Assembly: GCA_000432655.1 (NCBI GenBank)
Contig: HF986286.1
Coordinates: forward strand, 11,992-34,486
DNA from: Bacteroides sp. CAG:1060
GTDB taxonomy: Bacteria > Bacteroidota > Bacteroidia > Bacteroidales > UBA932
DNA: 22,495 nt
Direction of reading: 5' to 3'
Of the stretch, positions 1 through 6,529 are shown in pieces. Position 1 is the first letter of the stretch. Each line of letters opens with the position of its first letter. The translations under genes and the position numbers were made by a program. The notes under the pieces were generated by a model. That model saw only the letters and a list, made by a program, of their open reading frames with translations. It was not told the DNA's origin and searched no databases.

Positions 1-402
1 AAGAGCGGGAGAGTCCTGTATAAAAAGGGTGCGAAGACCCTTTCGAGCCGCAGTGGAAAGGACTGTGTTGAATACAGAGCCGGTGTCGGACTTGAAACGT
101 ACAGGTACAGGCGCTATCGAAAGAATCGGCACAACTTTACCGTTGAAACACTGCGATACGGCCATTCCTGCACCACGGATACCGGCAACTCCTATTCCAT
201 GGAATATGCTGGCCGAATCCAATATCATGCCGCTGTGCCCGCATTCCGCCGCATATCCTACACAAATCGCATCTGAGGGAACGGTGGAAAGAACGGTCAT
301 GCAACGTTCCCTGTCTGACTGTTTCACGCCCCCTCCTCCGGAGGCGCAGCCCCCCGTAATGAAGTACGCAAGTATAATTGACAAGGCAAATAATCTTCGC
401 AT
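1..402 (-). CDS. Unrecognised lipoprotein, partial (C-terminus off the left edge)
   Basis: I do not recognise this family. The minus strand is open from an ATG at 402 to the window edge, giving 134 codons with no stop. Residues 1-18 look like a lipoprotein signal: basic MRR, a hydrophobic stretch, then ITGG before Cys19. This lipobox is loose, since the usual Leu is absent. A Gly-rich linker (ASGGGG) follows. The mature part begins with Ser-Thr-Val-Pro-Ser-Asp-Ala, which resembles the start of lipoproteins built from repeated substrate-like domains, but that is only an impression. The start at 402 is chosen because it gives the signal peptide and because a TATCTTTG promoter box lies 6 bases upstream. 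An inner GTG at 325 would lose the signal. The gene diverges from typA. An overlapping plus-strand reading frame exists but has neither a promoter nor a recognisable protein. Confidence 0.6.
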   Translation of the reverse strand, partial: MRRLFALSIILAYFITGGCASGGGGVKQSDRERCMTVLSTVPSDAICVGYAAECGHSGMILDSASIFHGIGVAGIRGAGMAVSQCFNGKVVPILSIAPVPVRFKSDTGSVFNTVLSTAARKGLRTLFIQDSPAL

Positions 403-408
403 AAGGTA

Positions 409-416
409 CAAAGATA
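409..416 (-). promoter_or_regulatory. -7 promoter box for the left-edge lipoprotein
   Basis: The minus strand reads TATCTTTG, an exact match to the Bacteroidota -7 consensus TAnnTTTG. It ends six bases before the ATG at 402, so the transcript would have almost no leader. No convincing TTTG lies 19-21 bases further upstream. Confidence 0.5.
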
Positions 417-459
417 AGAAAATTGATATAGTTTTTTATGTTTTTCCGCAGAAAGTAAG

Positions 460-467
460 TAACTTTG
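460..467 (+). promoter_or_regulatory. -7 promoter box for typA
   Basis: The plus strand reads TAACTTTG, an exact match to TAnnTTTG. It lies 16 bases before the ATG at 484. The in-frame ATG at 469 starts two bases after this box and would sit at or before the expected transcription start, which argues for 484 as the true start. The -33 element is weak. Confidence 0.6.
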
Positions 468-483
468 TATGTTTAATCAGAGT

Positions 484-2289
484 ATGCAAGACATTAGGAA
501 CATAGCAATTATCGCCCATGTCGACCACGGCAAAACAACGCTCGTGGACAGGATGATTTATCAGGCAAACCTTGTTCGCCAGCCTGAGAATTTGGGGCAG
601 CTGATACTTGACAACAATGATATCGAGCGTGAAAGAGGTATAACCATTCTCGCCAAGAACGTATCAGTAACTTATAAAGGCGTCAAAATCAACATTATAG
701 ACACTCCGGGCCATAGCGACTTCGGAGGAGAAGTGGAGCGTGTGCTCAATATGGCGGACGGCGTCCTGCTTCTTGTAGACGCATTCGAGGGATGTATGCC
801 TCAGACCAGGTTCGTGCTTCAGAAGGCCCTTCAGATGGGCAAGAAGCCGATAGTGGTCATCAACAAGGTAGACAAGCCGAACTGTCGCCCGGATGAAGTT
901 CAGGAAGAAGTCTTCGACCTTATGTGCAACCTCAACGCCACGGACGACCAGCTCGACTTCACCACCATCTACGGTTCGGCAAAGCAGGGCTGGATGTCAA
1001 AGGACTGGAAACAGCCCACATCAGATATCACCCCTCTTCTGGATACGATTCTGGAGGTGATTCCGGCACCTAAAGTGACGGAAGGCACTCCTCAGCTTCT
1101 GATATCTTCGCTCGAATACTCCCCTTATGTGGGACGTATCGCTGTCGGCAAGATTACAAGAGGCTCCCTCAAGACGGGTCAGAACGTCAGTCTGTGCAAG
1201 CGATATGACGTGATTCAGAAGCAGAAAATCAAGCAGCTGATGGTTTTTGAAGGTCTGGGTAAAACCAATGTGGACGAAGTCCATTGCGGAGACATTTGCG
1301 CCGTAGTAGGATTGGACGGATTCGAGATTGGAGATACGATAGCGGACTTTGAGAATCCCGAGGCTCTGGAGCCGATTGCAGTCGACGAGCCTACGATGAG
1401 CATGCTCTTCACCATCAACAACTCTCCTTTCTTCGGAAAAGACGGTAAGTTCGTCACCTCAAGGCACATCAAAGAGCGCCTGGAGAAAGAACTTGAGAAA
1501 AACCTCGCACTTCGCGTGAAGCCGGGCCTTACCGCAGATTCATTTGTGGTTTACGGGCGCGGAGTTCTCCATCTTTCCGTGCTTATTGAGACCATGAGAA
1601 GGGAAGGTTTCGAGCTTCAGGTCGGACAGCCAAAGGTCCTCGACAAGACCATCGGAGGTCAGAGATGCGAGCCTATAGAAGAGCTTTCCATCGAAGTGCC
1701 GGAAGAGTTCGTGGGAGCGGCAATTGAGATATCCACACGCCGAAAGGGCGCGCTTATACACATGGAACCGCGCGGAGACCGCACGCTTCTGGAATTTGAA
1801 ATCCCTACGCGAGGCCTTATGGGACTCCGTTCCAACCTCTTGACCGCCAGTCAGGGAGAGGCCATTGTCGCACATCGTTTCAAAGAGTATCAGCCATTCA
1901 AGGGAGAGATTGAAAGGCGAAGCAACGGCTCTCTTGTATCACTTGAGACAGGACAGGCCATCGCCTATTCAATGAACAAACTGCTCGACAGGGGCCGGTT
2001 CTTCGTTGAGCCGGGAGAGGACATCTATGCAGGACAGGTTGTGGGAGAACACACCAGAGAGAGAGATTTGAACATCAACATCTGCAAGACCAAGAAGCTC
2101 ACCAACGTACGCGCCGCCGGATCCGACGAGAAGATTATACTCCCTCCTGCCATCAAGTTCTCCCTCGAGGAAGCGCTTGAATACATCCAGGAAGACGAGT
2201 TGGTAGAAGTTACGCCGCATCACATGCGCATACGCAAAATTCTTCTTGACCCGCTTGCAAGAAAAAGAAGCGGCGACAACGAAGATTAA
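484..2289 (+). CDS. typA: Ribosome-associated GTPase TypA/BipA
   Basis: Translational GTPase of the EF-G/LepA class that binds 70S ribosomes and assists ribosome assembly and stress adaptation. With the start at 484 it has 601 residues, normal for the family, and opens [19 protein letters not shown]. The G1 P-loop AHVDHGKT is at about residues 11-18. A G2 region with ERERGITI, the G3 motif DTPGH and the G4 motif NKVD all follow in order. Domain II, the EF-G-like domains III and V, and the BipA-specific C-terminal domain (ending in the R-rich [12 protein letters not shown] region) are all present. The start at 484 is preferred to 469 because the family begins at this Met and the promoter box at 460-467 abuts 469. 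It is divergent from the lipoprotein gene. The DUF177 gene follows after a 54-base spacer that carries its own promoter. Confidence 0.97.
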   Translation: MQDIRNIAIIAHVDHGKTTLVDRMIYQANLVRQPENLGQLILDNNDIERERGITILAKNVSVTYKGVKINIIDTPGHSDFGGEVERVLNMADGVLLLVDAFEGCMPQTRFVLQKALQMGKKPIVVINKVDKPNCRPDEVQEEVFDLMCNLNATDDQLDFTTIYGSAKQGWMSKDWKQPTSDITPLLDTILEVIPAPKVTEGTPQLLISSLEYSPYVGRIAVGKITRGSLKTGQNVSLCKRYDVIQKQKIKQLMVFEGLGKTNVDEVHCGDICAVVGLDGFEIGDTIADFENPEALEPIAVDEPTMSMLFTINNSPFFGKDGKFVTSRHIKERLEKELEKNLALRVKPGLTADSFVVYGRGVLHLSVLIETMRREGFELQVGQPKVLDKTIGGQRCEPIEELSIEVPEEFVGAAIEISTRRKGALIHMEPRGDRTLLEFEIPTRGLMGLRSNLLTASQGEAIVAHRFKEYQPFKGEIERRSNGSLVSLETGQAIAYSMNKLLDRGRFFVEPGEDIYAGQVVGEHTRERDLNINICKTKKLTNVRAAGSDEKIILPPAIKFSLEEALEYIQEDELVEVTPHHMRIRKILLDPLARKRSGDNED

Positions 2290-2315
2290 GTCCTTTTTAA
2301 AGGATTACCAAGATA

Positions 2316-2346
2316 TTGACAATAGTAAAAATTATTTGTAACTTTG
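2316..2346 (+). promoter_or_regulatory. Promoter for the DUF177-rpmF unit
   Basis: TAACTTTG at 2339-2346 matches the -7 consensus exactly. TTGAC at 2316-2320 lies 18 bases upstream, near the expected -33 position. Transcription should begin around 2350-2354. This conflicts with the only upstream in-frame start-like codon of the DUF177 gene, TTG at 2344, which lies inside the box. Confidence 0.6.
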
Positions 2347-2730
2347 CAGCCCTTTGTAGTTAAACTTGTTGGATTGGCCAAGGGCCCCGTCCAGATGGAT
2401 TGGACCGTAGGTCAGGAGTTCTTTGAAGAGTTCGGCAATGCCGACATCCTGAAGGCTGATGTGAAAGTCACAGCTATTCTGCGCAATCACGGCATCACAG
2501 TGGATGTGAGCTGCGATATTGAGGGCAGCGTGACCGTGGCTTGTGACAGATGTCTTGAGGAGTTGGTCATTCCCGTCGAGACTTCATTCGAAGAGACCTA
2601 TACGCCGGAAAGTGACGAATTGGACATAAGTCAGGAAGTATATGATTATGTATGTATCTCCCTGCCTATCCAGAAAGTTCACAAGGACGGCGAATGCAAC
2701 AGCGACACTACCAGGTTTTTAAGTAAATAA
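2344..2730 (+). CDS. DUF177/YceD family protein, 23S rRNA accumulation type
   Basis: Small protein of the DUF177 (YceD) family, whose gene almost always precedes rpmF. In E. coli and plants its relatives are needed for normal 23S rRNA accumulation. The product is at most 128 residues and has the family layout: a beta-rich N-terminal half, the central ACDRCLEEL segment with a CxxC (CDRC), and an acidic region followed by the hydrophobic core YDYVCISLPIQKVHKDGEC. rpmF follows after 19 bases. The start is uncertain. TTG at 2344 fits the family length but falls inside the promoter box. The next in-frame candidates are TTG at 2374 and ATG at 2395, which would remove part of the conserved N-terminal strand (FVVKLVGLAKG). 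The family call is firm; the 5' end is not. Confidence 0.85.
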   Translation: MQPFVVKLVGLAKGPVQMDWTVGQEFFEEFGNADILKADVKVTAILRNHGITVDVSCDIEGSVTVACDRCLEELVIPVETSFEETYTPESDELDISQEVYDYVCISLPIQKVHKDGECNSDTTRFLSK

Positions 2731-2749
2731 ATATTAAAATAATAGTAAA

Positions 2750-2932
2750 ATGGCACATCCGAAACACAAACTTTCAAAGCAGCGCAGGGACAAGCGTCGT
2801 ACTCACGATTTCGCACCGGTTCCTACTCTCGCTACTTGCCCTAACTGCGGAGCTACCGTGATGTATCATCGCGTATGCCCTGAGTGTGGCTACTACAGAG
2901 GACGTCAGATCATCGTCAAGAACGCTGAATAG
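2750..2932 (+). CDS. rpmF: 50S ribosomal protein L32
   Basis: L32, a small zinc-ribbon protein of the large ribosomal subunit. It has 60 residues with the typical basic start MAHPKHKLSKQRRDKRRTH. Cys30 and Cys33 (CPNC) pair with Cys43 and Cys46 (CPEC) as the zinc knuckle, so this is the zinc-binding, C-plus form. It is co-transcribed with the DUF177 gene 19 bases upstream, a linkage conserved across bacteria. In many genomes plsX and fabH come next. Here a tRNA gene follows instead. Confidence 0.97.
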   Translation: MAHPKHKLSKQRRDKRRTHDFAPVPTLATCPNCGATVMYHRVCPECGYYRGRQIIVKNAE

Positions 2933-2940
2933 ACTCTTTT

Positions 2941-2956
2941 CGGGACTTTTGTCCCG
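2941..2956 (+). terminator. Weak hairpin after rpmF
   Basis: CGGGAC and GTCCCG form a 6-bp perfect stem with a TTTT loop, starting 8 bases after the rpmF stop. There is no U-tract on the plus side, so termination is likely partial and some transcripts may continue into the tRNA gene. Confidence 0.35.
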
Positions 2957-2999
2957 ATTGTCCCCTACACACGGCCAAACGCCGATTGTGGGGTGTGAT

Positions 3000-3071
3000 G
3001 GTCTCTTAGTTCAACGGATAGAACGAAGGTTTCCTAAACCTTAAATACAGGTTCGATTCCTGTAGAGACTA
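3000..3071 (+). tRNA. tRNA-Arg (anticodon CCT)
   Basis: A full cloverleaf can be folded by eye. The acceptor GGTCTCT pairs with AGAGACT, the first pair being a G-U wobble. The D stem is GTTC/GAAC. The anticodon stem AAGGT/ACCTT holds the loop TTCCTAA with anticodon CCT. The variable region is short, the T stem is ACAGG/CCTGT with loop TTCGATT, and the discriminator base is A. CCA is not encoded. It reads AGG arginine codons. No clear promoter of its own was seen, so it may depend on transcription from rpmF. Confidence 0.93.
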
Positions 3072-3073
3072 CG

Positions 3074-3100
3074 ATGGCGACCGGATTATCCGGCCGCCAT
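3074..3100 (+). terminator. Hairpin after tRNA-Arg
   Basis: The arms ATGGCG-A-CCGGA and TCCGG-C-CGCCAT close on a three-base loop, giving 11 pairs with one A/C mismatch. It starts two bases after the tRNA. There is no good U-tract, but position and stability suggest a 3' end or processing signal. Its core (CGACCGGA, loop, TCCGGCCG) recurs in the hairpin at 18025-18065. Confidence 0.6.
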
Positions 3101-3136
3101 TATTGATTGGAGTTCATTTTGCTCTACCCTCAGAGT

Positions 3137-4042
3137 ATGGATACTGTTGCAAGAGAAAAGAAAATAAGGAACGTGACCCTGTGGGGAGCACTTGTCAATC
3201 TTGTGCTTACCGGATTAAAGCTTGTGGCGGGAGTATTGGGACACAGTGCCGCCATGCTGGCAGACGGACTGCATTCCCTGTCCGATCTCCTAAGTGACGC
3301 AGTGGTTCTGATCTTCACACACATATCCTCAAAAGGAGAAGACAGAGACCATTCGTTCGGGCACGGAAAGTTCGAAACATTTGCAACTCTTATAGTCAGC
3401 GTCATGCTTATAGTTGTAGGCGCGGGACTGATGAAGAGCGGAGTGAGCTCCATCATCAACGTCCTGCACGGAGAAGTCCTCCCAAGCCCGGGATACATAG
3501 CACTTGCCGCTGCGGCAATTTCCATCATATCCAAAGAAATATTGTTCAGAGTTACAGCAAAGGTGGGACGCAATGTGGAAAGCCCGATAGTCATTGCCAA
3601 CGCCTGGCATCACCGCAGCGACGCCATGTCCTCCGTAGGGTCTCTGATAGGTATAGCGGGAGCAATGCTGCTCGGTAGCAAATGGACCATACTCGACCCT
3701 CTGGCATCATGCTGCATAAGCGTGGCCATAATAGTGGTTGCCATAAAAATGGGGCTCCCAAGCATATCCGAACTCCTTGAGGCATCTTTGCCGGAAGATG
3801 TGGAAAACAACATACGCGACACGGCAACCTCAGTGCCGGGAGTCAGGAACATACACGAACTCAAGACAAGGCGCAACGGCATGTCATACATCATCGATGC
3901 GCACATTCTCGTGGATCCTACCATTTCGGTGGTGGAATCTCATGACATAGCCTCCAGAGTTGAAGAAGCCCTCACATTAAAGTTCGGGACAGAAACTCAG
4001 ATCAATATACACGTCGAACCCGACATGCGGACAAACAAATAG
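3137..4042 (+). CDS. Cation diffusion facilitator (CDF) family metal exporter
   Basis: Inner-membrane divalent-metal/proton antiporter of the CDF family, exporting zinc or a related ion from the cytosol. From the ATG at 3137 it has 301 residues, the usual size. About six membrane segments occupy residues 13-210. The intramembrane metal site is HSLSD (His46, Asp50) in the second helix and HHRSD (His158, Asp162) in the fifth. This His-Asp/His-Asp set is typical of zinc-selective members, whereas E. coli YiiP has Asp-Asp/His-Asp. The conserved GHGKFE lies at 75-80. The cytoplasmic ferredoxin-like C-terminal domain ends with INIHVEP. A TTG at 3107 would add ten residues and is less likely. No clear promoter was seen. 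The gene is convergent with tRNA-Leu. Its metal specificity is inferred. Confidence 0.93.
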   Translation: MDTVAREKKIRNVTLWGALVNLVLTGLKLVAGVLGHSAAMLADGLHSLSDLLSDAVVLIFTHISSKGEDRDHSFGHGKFETFATLIVSVMLIVVGAGLMKSGVSSIINVLHGEVLPSPGYIALAAAAISIISKEILFRVTAKVGRNVESPIVIANAWHHRSDAMSSVGSLIGIAGAMLLGSKWTILDPLASCCISVAIIVVAIKMGLPSISELLEASLPEDVENNIRDTATSVPGVRNIHELKTRRNGMSYIIDAHILVDPTISVVESHDIASRVEEALTLKFGTETQINIHVEPDMRTNK

Positions 4043-4070
4043 GCTGATTGCCTCAAAAGACAACCAGCCT
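4041..4070 (-). terminator. Terminator of tRNA-Leu, between convergent genes
   Basis: On the minus strand AGGCTGGTTG pairs with CAATCAGCCT (10 pairs, one G-U) around a ten-base loop and is followed by ATTTGTTTG. Read on the plus strand the G-U becomes an A/C mismatch, so the hairpin fits the minus-strand tRNA transcript better. It overlaps the stop codon of the CDF gene. Confidence 0.65.
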
Positions 4071-4074
4071 GAAG

Positions 4075-4157
4075 TGCGCGGGATGAGAGTCGAACTCACA
4101 CGTCGCAATTGACACTAGCTCCTGAAACTAGCGCGTCTACCATTTCGCCACCCGCGC
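4075..4157 (-). tRNA. tRNA-Leu (anticodon CAG)
   Basis: On the minus strand the acceptor GCGCGGG pairs with CCCGCGC, and A is the discriminator. The D arm has the usual leucine pattern (GGCGAAATGGTAGACGC). The anticodon stem CTAGT/GCTAG holds the loop TTCAGGA with anticodon CAG. A long variable arm identifies a class II tRNA, and the T arm carries GTTCGAC. CCA is not encoded. It reads CUG leucine codons. It has its own promoter just upstream and a terminator hairpin downstream. Confidence 0.95.
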
Positions 4158-4178
4158 AGTCCATTACGAAATAGACTG

Positions 4179-4209
4179 CAAAGATACCAAAAGAAATCTA
4201 AAAAACAAA
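4179..4209 (-). promoter_or_regulatory. Promoter for tRNA-Leu
   Basis: The minus strand reads TTTG (4206-4209), then exactly 19 bases, then TATCTTTG (4179-4186). This is a full match to the Bacteroidota sigma consensus TTTG-N19-TAnnTTTG. It overlaps the last codons of the upstream DUF3575 gene. The start site would lie about 15 bases before the tRNA. Confidence 0.8.
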
Positions 4210-4755
4210 GGTCAGGGACAACAACACATCAGCAGGAAGAAAGAAAAACTTTCCACCTCCGTCAATTCTCTTCCCGCACGACGGACAGGCATAAGTAGTG
4301 AAACTGTCATACCCGCTCCACAGCCCCAGTCCCATATCAAAATTAAGCCACGGCGCAATCATATAAGTGTACCCGCCCCCAACCAGGCCGCCAAAACGGT
4401 CTCCTTCCCGGGTTTCGGGAGATATTATACCGCCGCTATTGTATTCCTGATACCTTACCGCAGCGGAAAGCCACCACCCCGAATAAATATGCCAAGGCCA
4501 GTAGCGCACCCCCGCGCTAAGACTCCTTTGCTTGTGCTGAAGCAGTTCATCTCCCCTGCTGTAGGTGAACGGATTGTACTTTACCGCTGCGCTGAGGCTC
4601 CAATGTCTGGCCACTCCATAAGACGCCTCCACGTTAAGGGTGCCAAATTCAGCATAATCCGCAAAATTGGTAGAAAGTGCAAACTCCTGCGCCCGAAGCC
4701 CTGCCGCACAAAATGACAGCAAGGCCACAGACACAATAAAATATTTAATACTCAT
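4198..4755 (-). CDS. DUF3575 family secreted/outer-membrane protein
   Basis: The DUF3575 family is common in Bacteroidales and is predicted to be a small outer-membrane beta-barrel; some members lie beside fimbrillin-type adhesin genes. The product has 185 residues with a signal peptide (about 1-22, cleaved after GLRA). Alternating short strands rich in Tyr, Trp and Gly follow, with the family-like segments ASYGVARHWSLSAAVKYNPF and RYWPWHIYSGWW. A CPSCGKR motif sits near residues 157-163. The last residues LSLTFVF end in Phe, as outer-membrane barrels do. It lies 43 bases after the metallopeptidase-like lipoprotein with no promoter between, so the two are probably one transcript. No fimbrillin gene is nearby, so an adhesin role is not supported here. 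Confidence 0.75.
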   Translation of the reverse strand: MSIKYFIVSVALLSFCAAGLRAQEFALSTNFADYAEFGTLNVEASYGVARHWSLSAAVKYNPFTYSRGDELLQHKQRSLSAGVRYWPWHIYSGWWLSAAVRYQEYNSGGIISPETREGDRFGGLVGGGYTYMIAPWLNFDMGLGLWSGYDSFTTYACPSCGKRIDGGGKFFFLPADVLLSLTFVF

Positions 4756-4798
4756 GATTCATGTTCTTTAGAATGGTTTCCGGACCTGCAATATATTC

Positions 4799-6373
4799 CT
4801 AATTATATTTCGAAAAGGCCTGATTGATCGCTGTCTTATGCTGAGGATACATGCTCAGCATCCTTTTCTTAAGCACTTTCCGGTCCACAATGTCCGTATC
4901 AAGCGCACCGAATATCCGATATTTGTCAAGGCATTTCTCATCAAGTAAAGTGAATATCTGCGGATGGAACCAGTAGTTCTGTCCGAAATACCTGTTGCTG
5001 CCGGGATACCGCTCATTATAGAGCGTACTCTGCATGTAATACGCCCACATCTCCCCTACTTCACAATATCCATGGTTCTCTTCCGACCCCGTACCGTACA
5101 TCACCATATTCGAAGAAATGAAAGATGTTATGATATAGTCTATATACTTGTCCCAGTAGCCATTCCCAACGACCATATAGTGACTCGCATGTGAGAGTTC
5201 ATGTACGGTCGTGGCATAGATGTCGGCATAGGACCTGCATTCGGAAAGGCCCAGGGTGATATCCGGAAGAAACAACTTCAGGATAAACGTGTACGGTCCC
5301 AGATACTCCGCAATCTTGCTTGAATTTATCATCGCCCCCTGCTGAAGCATGACGGCACTGCTTTTTCTCAATTTCCGAAACTGCCAGATACGCAGATTTG
5401 CGGGAGGAAGCCTCATCGCCGAATCTCCGGTCTTGCACTGCTTGTAATAATCATACGCAGCATTATTCACCGCACATCTGGTAAAGAGTTTCCTGTCAGA
5501 AGAACTTGTCACGTCAAGATTGAATCCGGCCGCAGGACACGACCCGAGAGAAGTATATGAAGCCGGACTCAGTATCAGGTTGAACCCCTGGGCAAATCCA
5601 TATTTGTTCTTATATACGATACGGTATCTGGGCTTCCCGCTGAAGGTCTTGTCCATCTTATAGTACCCGTCTTCATCTGTATAAGTACTCGCAAACTTCA
5701 CAAAGGTGTTGCAGGATACCTTCACTCCCTTTACGCCCTGAGGGGTTGCGGAGAATTGAGGATCCTCTATCGTAATCCGACCTTCAGGAGCCACGCCGGT
5801 ATCGGAACCTTTGGTATCATGGGACAATATGGCCTCGTTGCCGGTAAGCCTATACGACTCGGCTTCCACAGCTCTCCAATCCACCGGACCCGCCTTGGTG
5901 CCCGATTCCAGATTCAGCACACATACATCCAGCCACTCCTTCTTTATGCCTTCGGGCAAATTAACACCTAAGGGAACAGTCGAATACTGCCACGTTATTC
6001 TGTCCTCGCTCACATCAGGATCATGATAATAGTCCCCCTCCTTTACAATCTCATAATCCAAAGGATGATCCACGAGTTCCAATCCAAGTTCTTCAAGCAT
6101 CTTCATCTGAGTGTCGTCCTCCGGAAGAAAGCGCATATAAATATCCGTAGGCTTTACATATTCGTTCACATCAATATCAGGATATAACGACTTGAATGCC
6201 GAAGAGATATTTTTTACCGAGTAAGGATTGTTGAGCTTGTCTCCCAGAACAAGCATATCGGAGGTGTTTTCCCCGATAATATCTACAATTTCCCCATCGG
6301 TAATGGGATTGAATCCGTTACAGGCACAAAACGCAAGTAACGGTACCAATAAAGTCCAAAAGAAGTTTTTCAT
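4799..6373 (-). CDS. Lipoprotein with an HExxH zinc-metallopeptidase motif
   Basis: A 524-residue surface or periplasmic lipoprotein. Residues 1-18 form a hydrophobic signal ending LLAFCAC. Cys18 (preceded by Ala) or Cys16 could be the lipidated residue. Residues 20-150 match a conserved Bacteroidales N-terminal region as I recall it (LGDKLNNPYSVKN, then YMRFLPEDD and a PLDYEI segment). At about 205-265 a short beta domain (TYTDEDGYYKMDKTFSG) resembles a carboxypeptidase-regulatory-like fold. HELSH at 391-395 is the classical zinc site with Glu392 as the likely base. Glu441 in GEMWAYYMQ could be the third ligand, as in gluzincins. The start at 6373 is preferred to the upstream ATG at 6403 because it begins the signal peptide directly. 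It is followed by the DUF3575 gene. Substrate unknown; protease activity is inferred from the motif only. Confidence 0.75.
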   Translation of the reverse strand: MKNFFWTLLVPLLAFCACNGFNPITDGEIVDIIGENTSDMLVLGDKLNNPYSVKNISSAFKSLYPDIDVNEYVKPTDIYMRFLPEDDTQMKMLEELGLELVDHPLDYEIVKEGDYYHDPDVSEDRITWQYSTVPLGVNLPEGIKKEWLDVCVLNLESGTKAGPVDWRAVEAESYRLTGNEAILSHDTKGSDTGVAPEGRITIEDPQFSATPQGVKGVKVSCNTFVKFASTYTDEDGYYKMDKTFSGKPRYRIVYKNKYGFAQGFNLILSPASYTSLGSCPAAGFNLDVTSSSDRKLFTRCAVNNAAYDYYKQCKTGDSAMRLPPANLRIWQFRKLRKSSAVMLQQGAMINSSKIAEYLGPYTFILKLFLPDITLGLSECRSYADIYATTVHELSHASHYMVVGNGYWDKYIDYIITSFISSNMVMYGTGSEENHGYCEVGEMWAYYMQSTLYNERYPGSNRYFGQNYWFHPQIFTLLDEKCLDKYRIFGALDTDIVDRKVLKKRMLSMYPQHKTAINQAFSKYN

Positions 6374-6400
6374 AATCCAAGCATTTATGTTAAGCCTCTG

Positions 6401-6408
6401 CAAAGTTC
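6401..6408 (-). promoter_or_regulatory. Possible -7 box for the metallopeptidase-DUF3575 unit
   Basis: The minus strand reads GAACTTTG, one mismatch from TAnnTTTG, 27 bases before the ATG at 6373. No TTTG was found at the -33 position. The box overlaps the rejected ATG at 6403, which supports the shorter protein. Confidence 0.4.
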
Positions 6409-6469
6409 AGAAGACTTATCCATTTATCCTCAGATTAATCGTTTATGTTTCAAAAAAGTGTAAAAACAG

Positions 6470-6506
6470 CGATGGGAGCCGGCCTGAACGGACCTGACTC
6501 CCATCG
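6470..6506 (-). terminator. Terminator after the ftsY-pheT-DUF4296-deoC operon
   Basis: CGATGGGAG and CTCCCATCG form a perfect 9-bp outer stem. An imperfect inner stem (GGTC/GGCC) lies inside it. On the minus strand the hairpin is followed by CTGTTTTTAC. It starts 23 bases after the deoC stop. A run of A on the other side could allow bidirectional use. Confidence 0.8.
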
Positions 6507-6529
6507 TAAAAAAACCGAAATGTCAAAAA

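Noticed and set aside
29..505. Plus-strand open frame of 158 codons overlapping the left edge and the typA start
   Set aside because: It covers both divergent promoter boxes and runs antisense to the lipoprotein frame, which has a signal peptide and an exact -7 box. Its protein resembles nothing known.
2289..2310. TCCTTT-TT-AAAGGA palindrome after typA as a terminator
   Set aside because: It has only six mostly A/T pairs with no following U-run, too weak to call.
2957..2999. Imperfect hairpin (CCCC...CACA with TGTGGGG) between rpmF and tRNA-Arg
   Set aside because: The stem needs a two-base bulge and has no U-tract, and the A/C content is compatible with chance.
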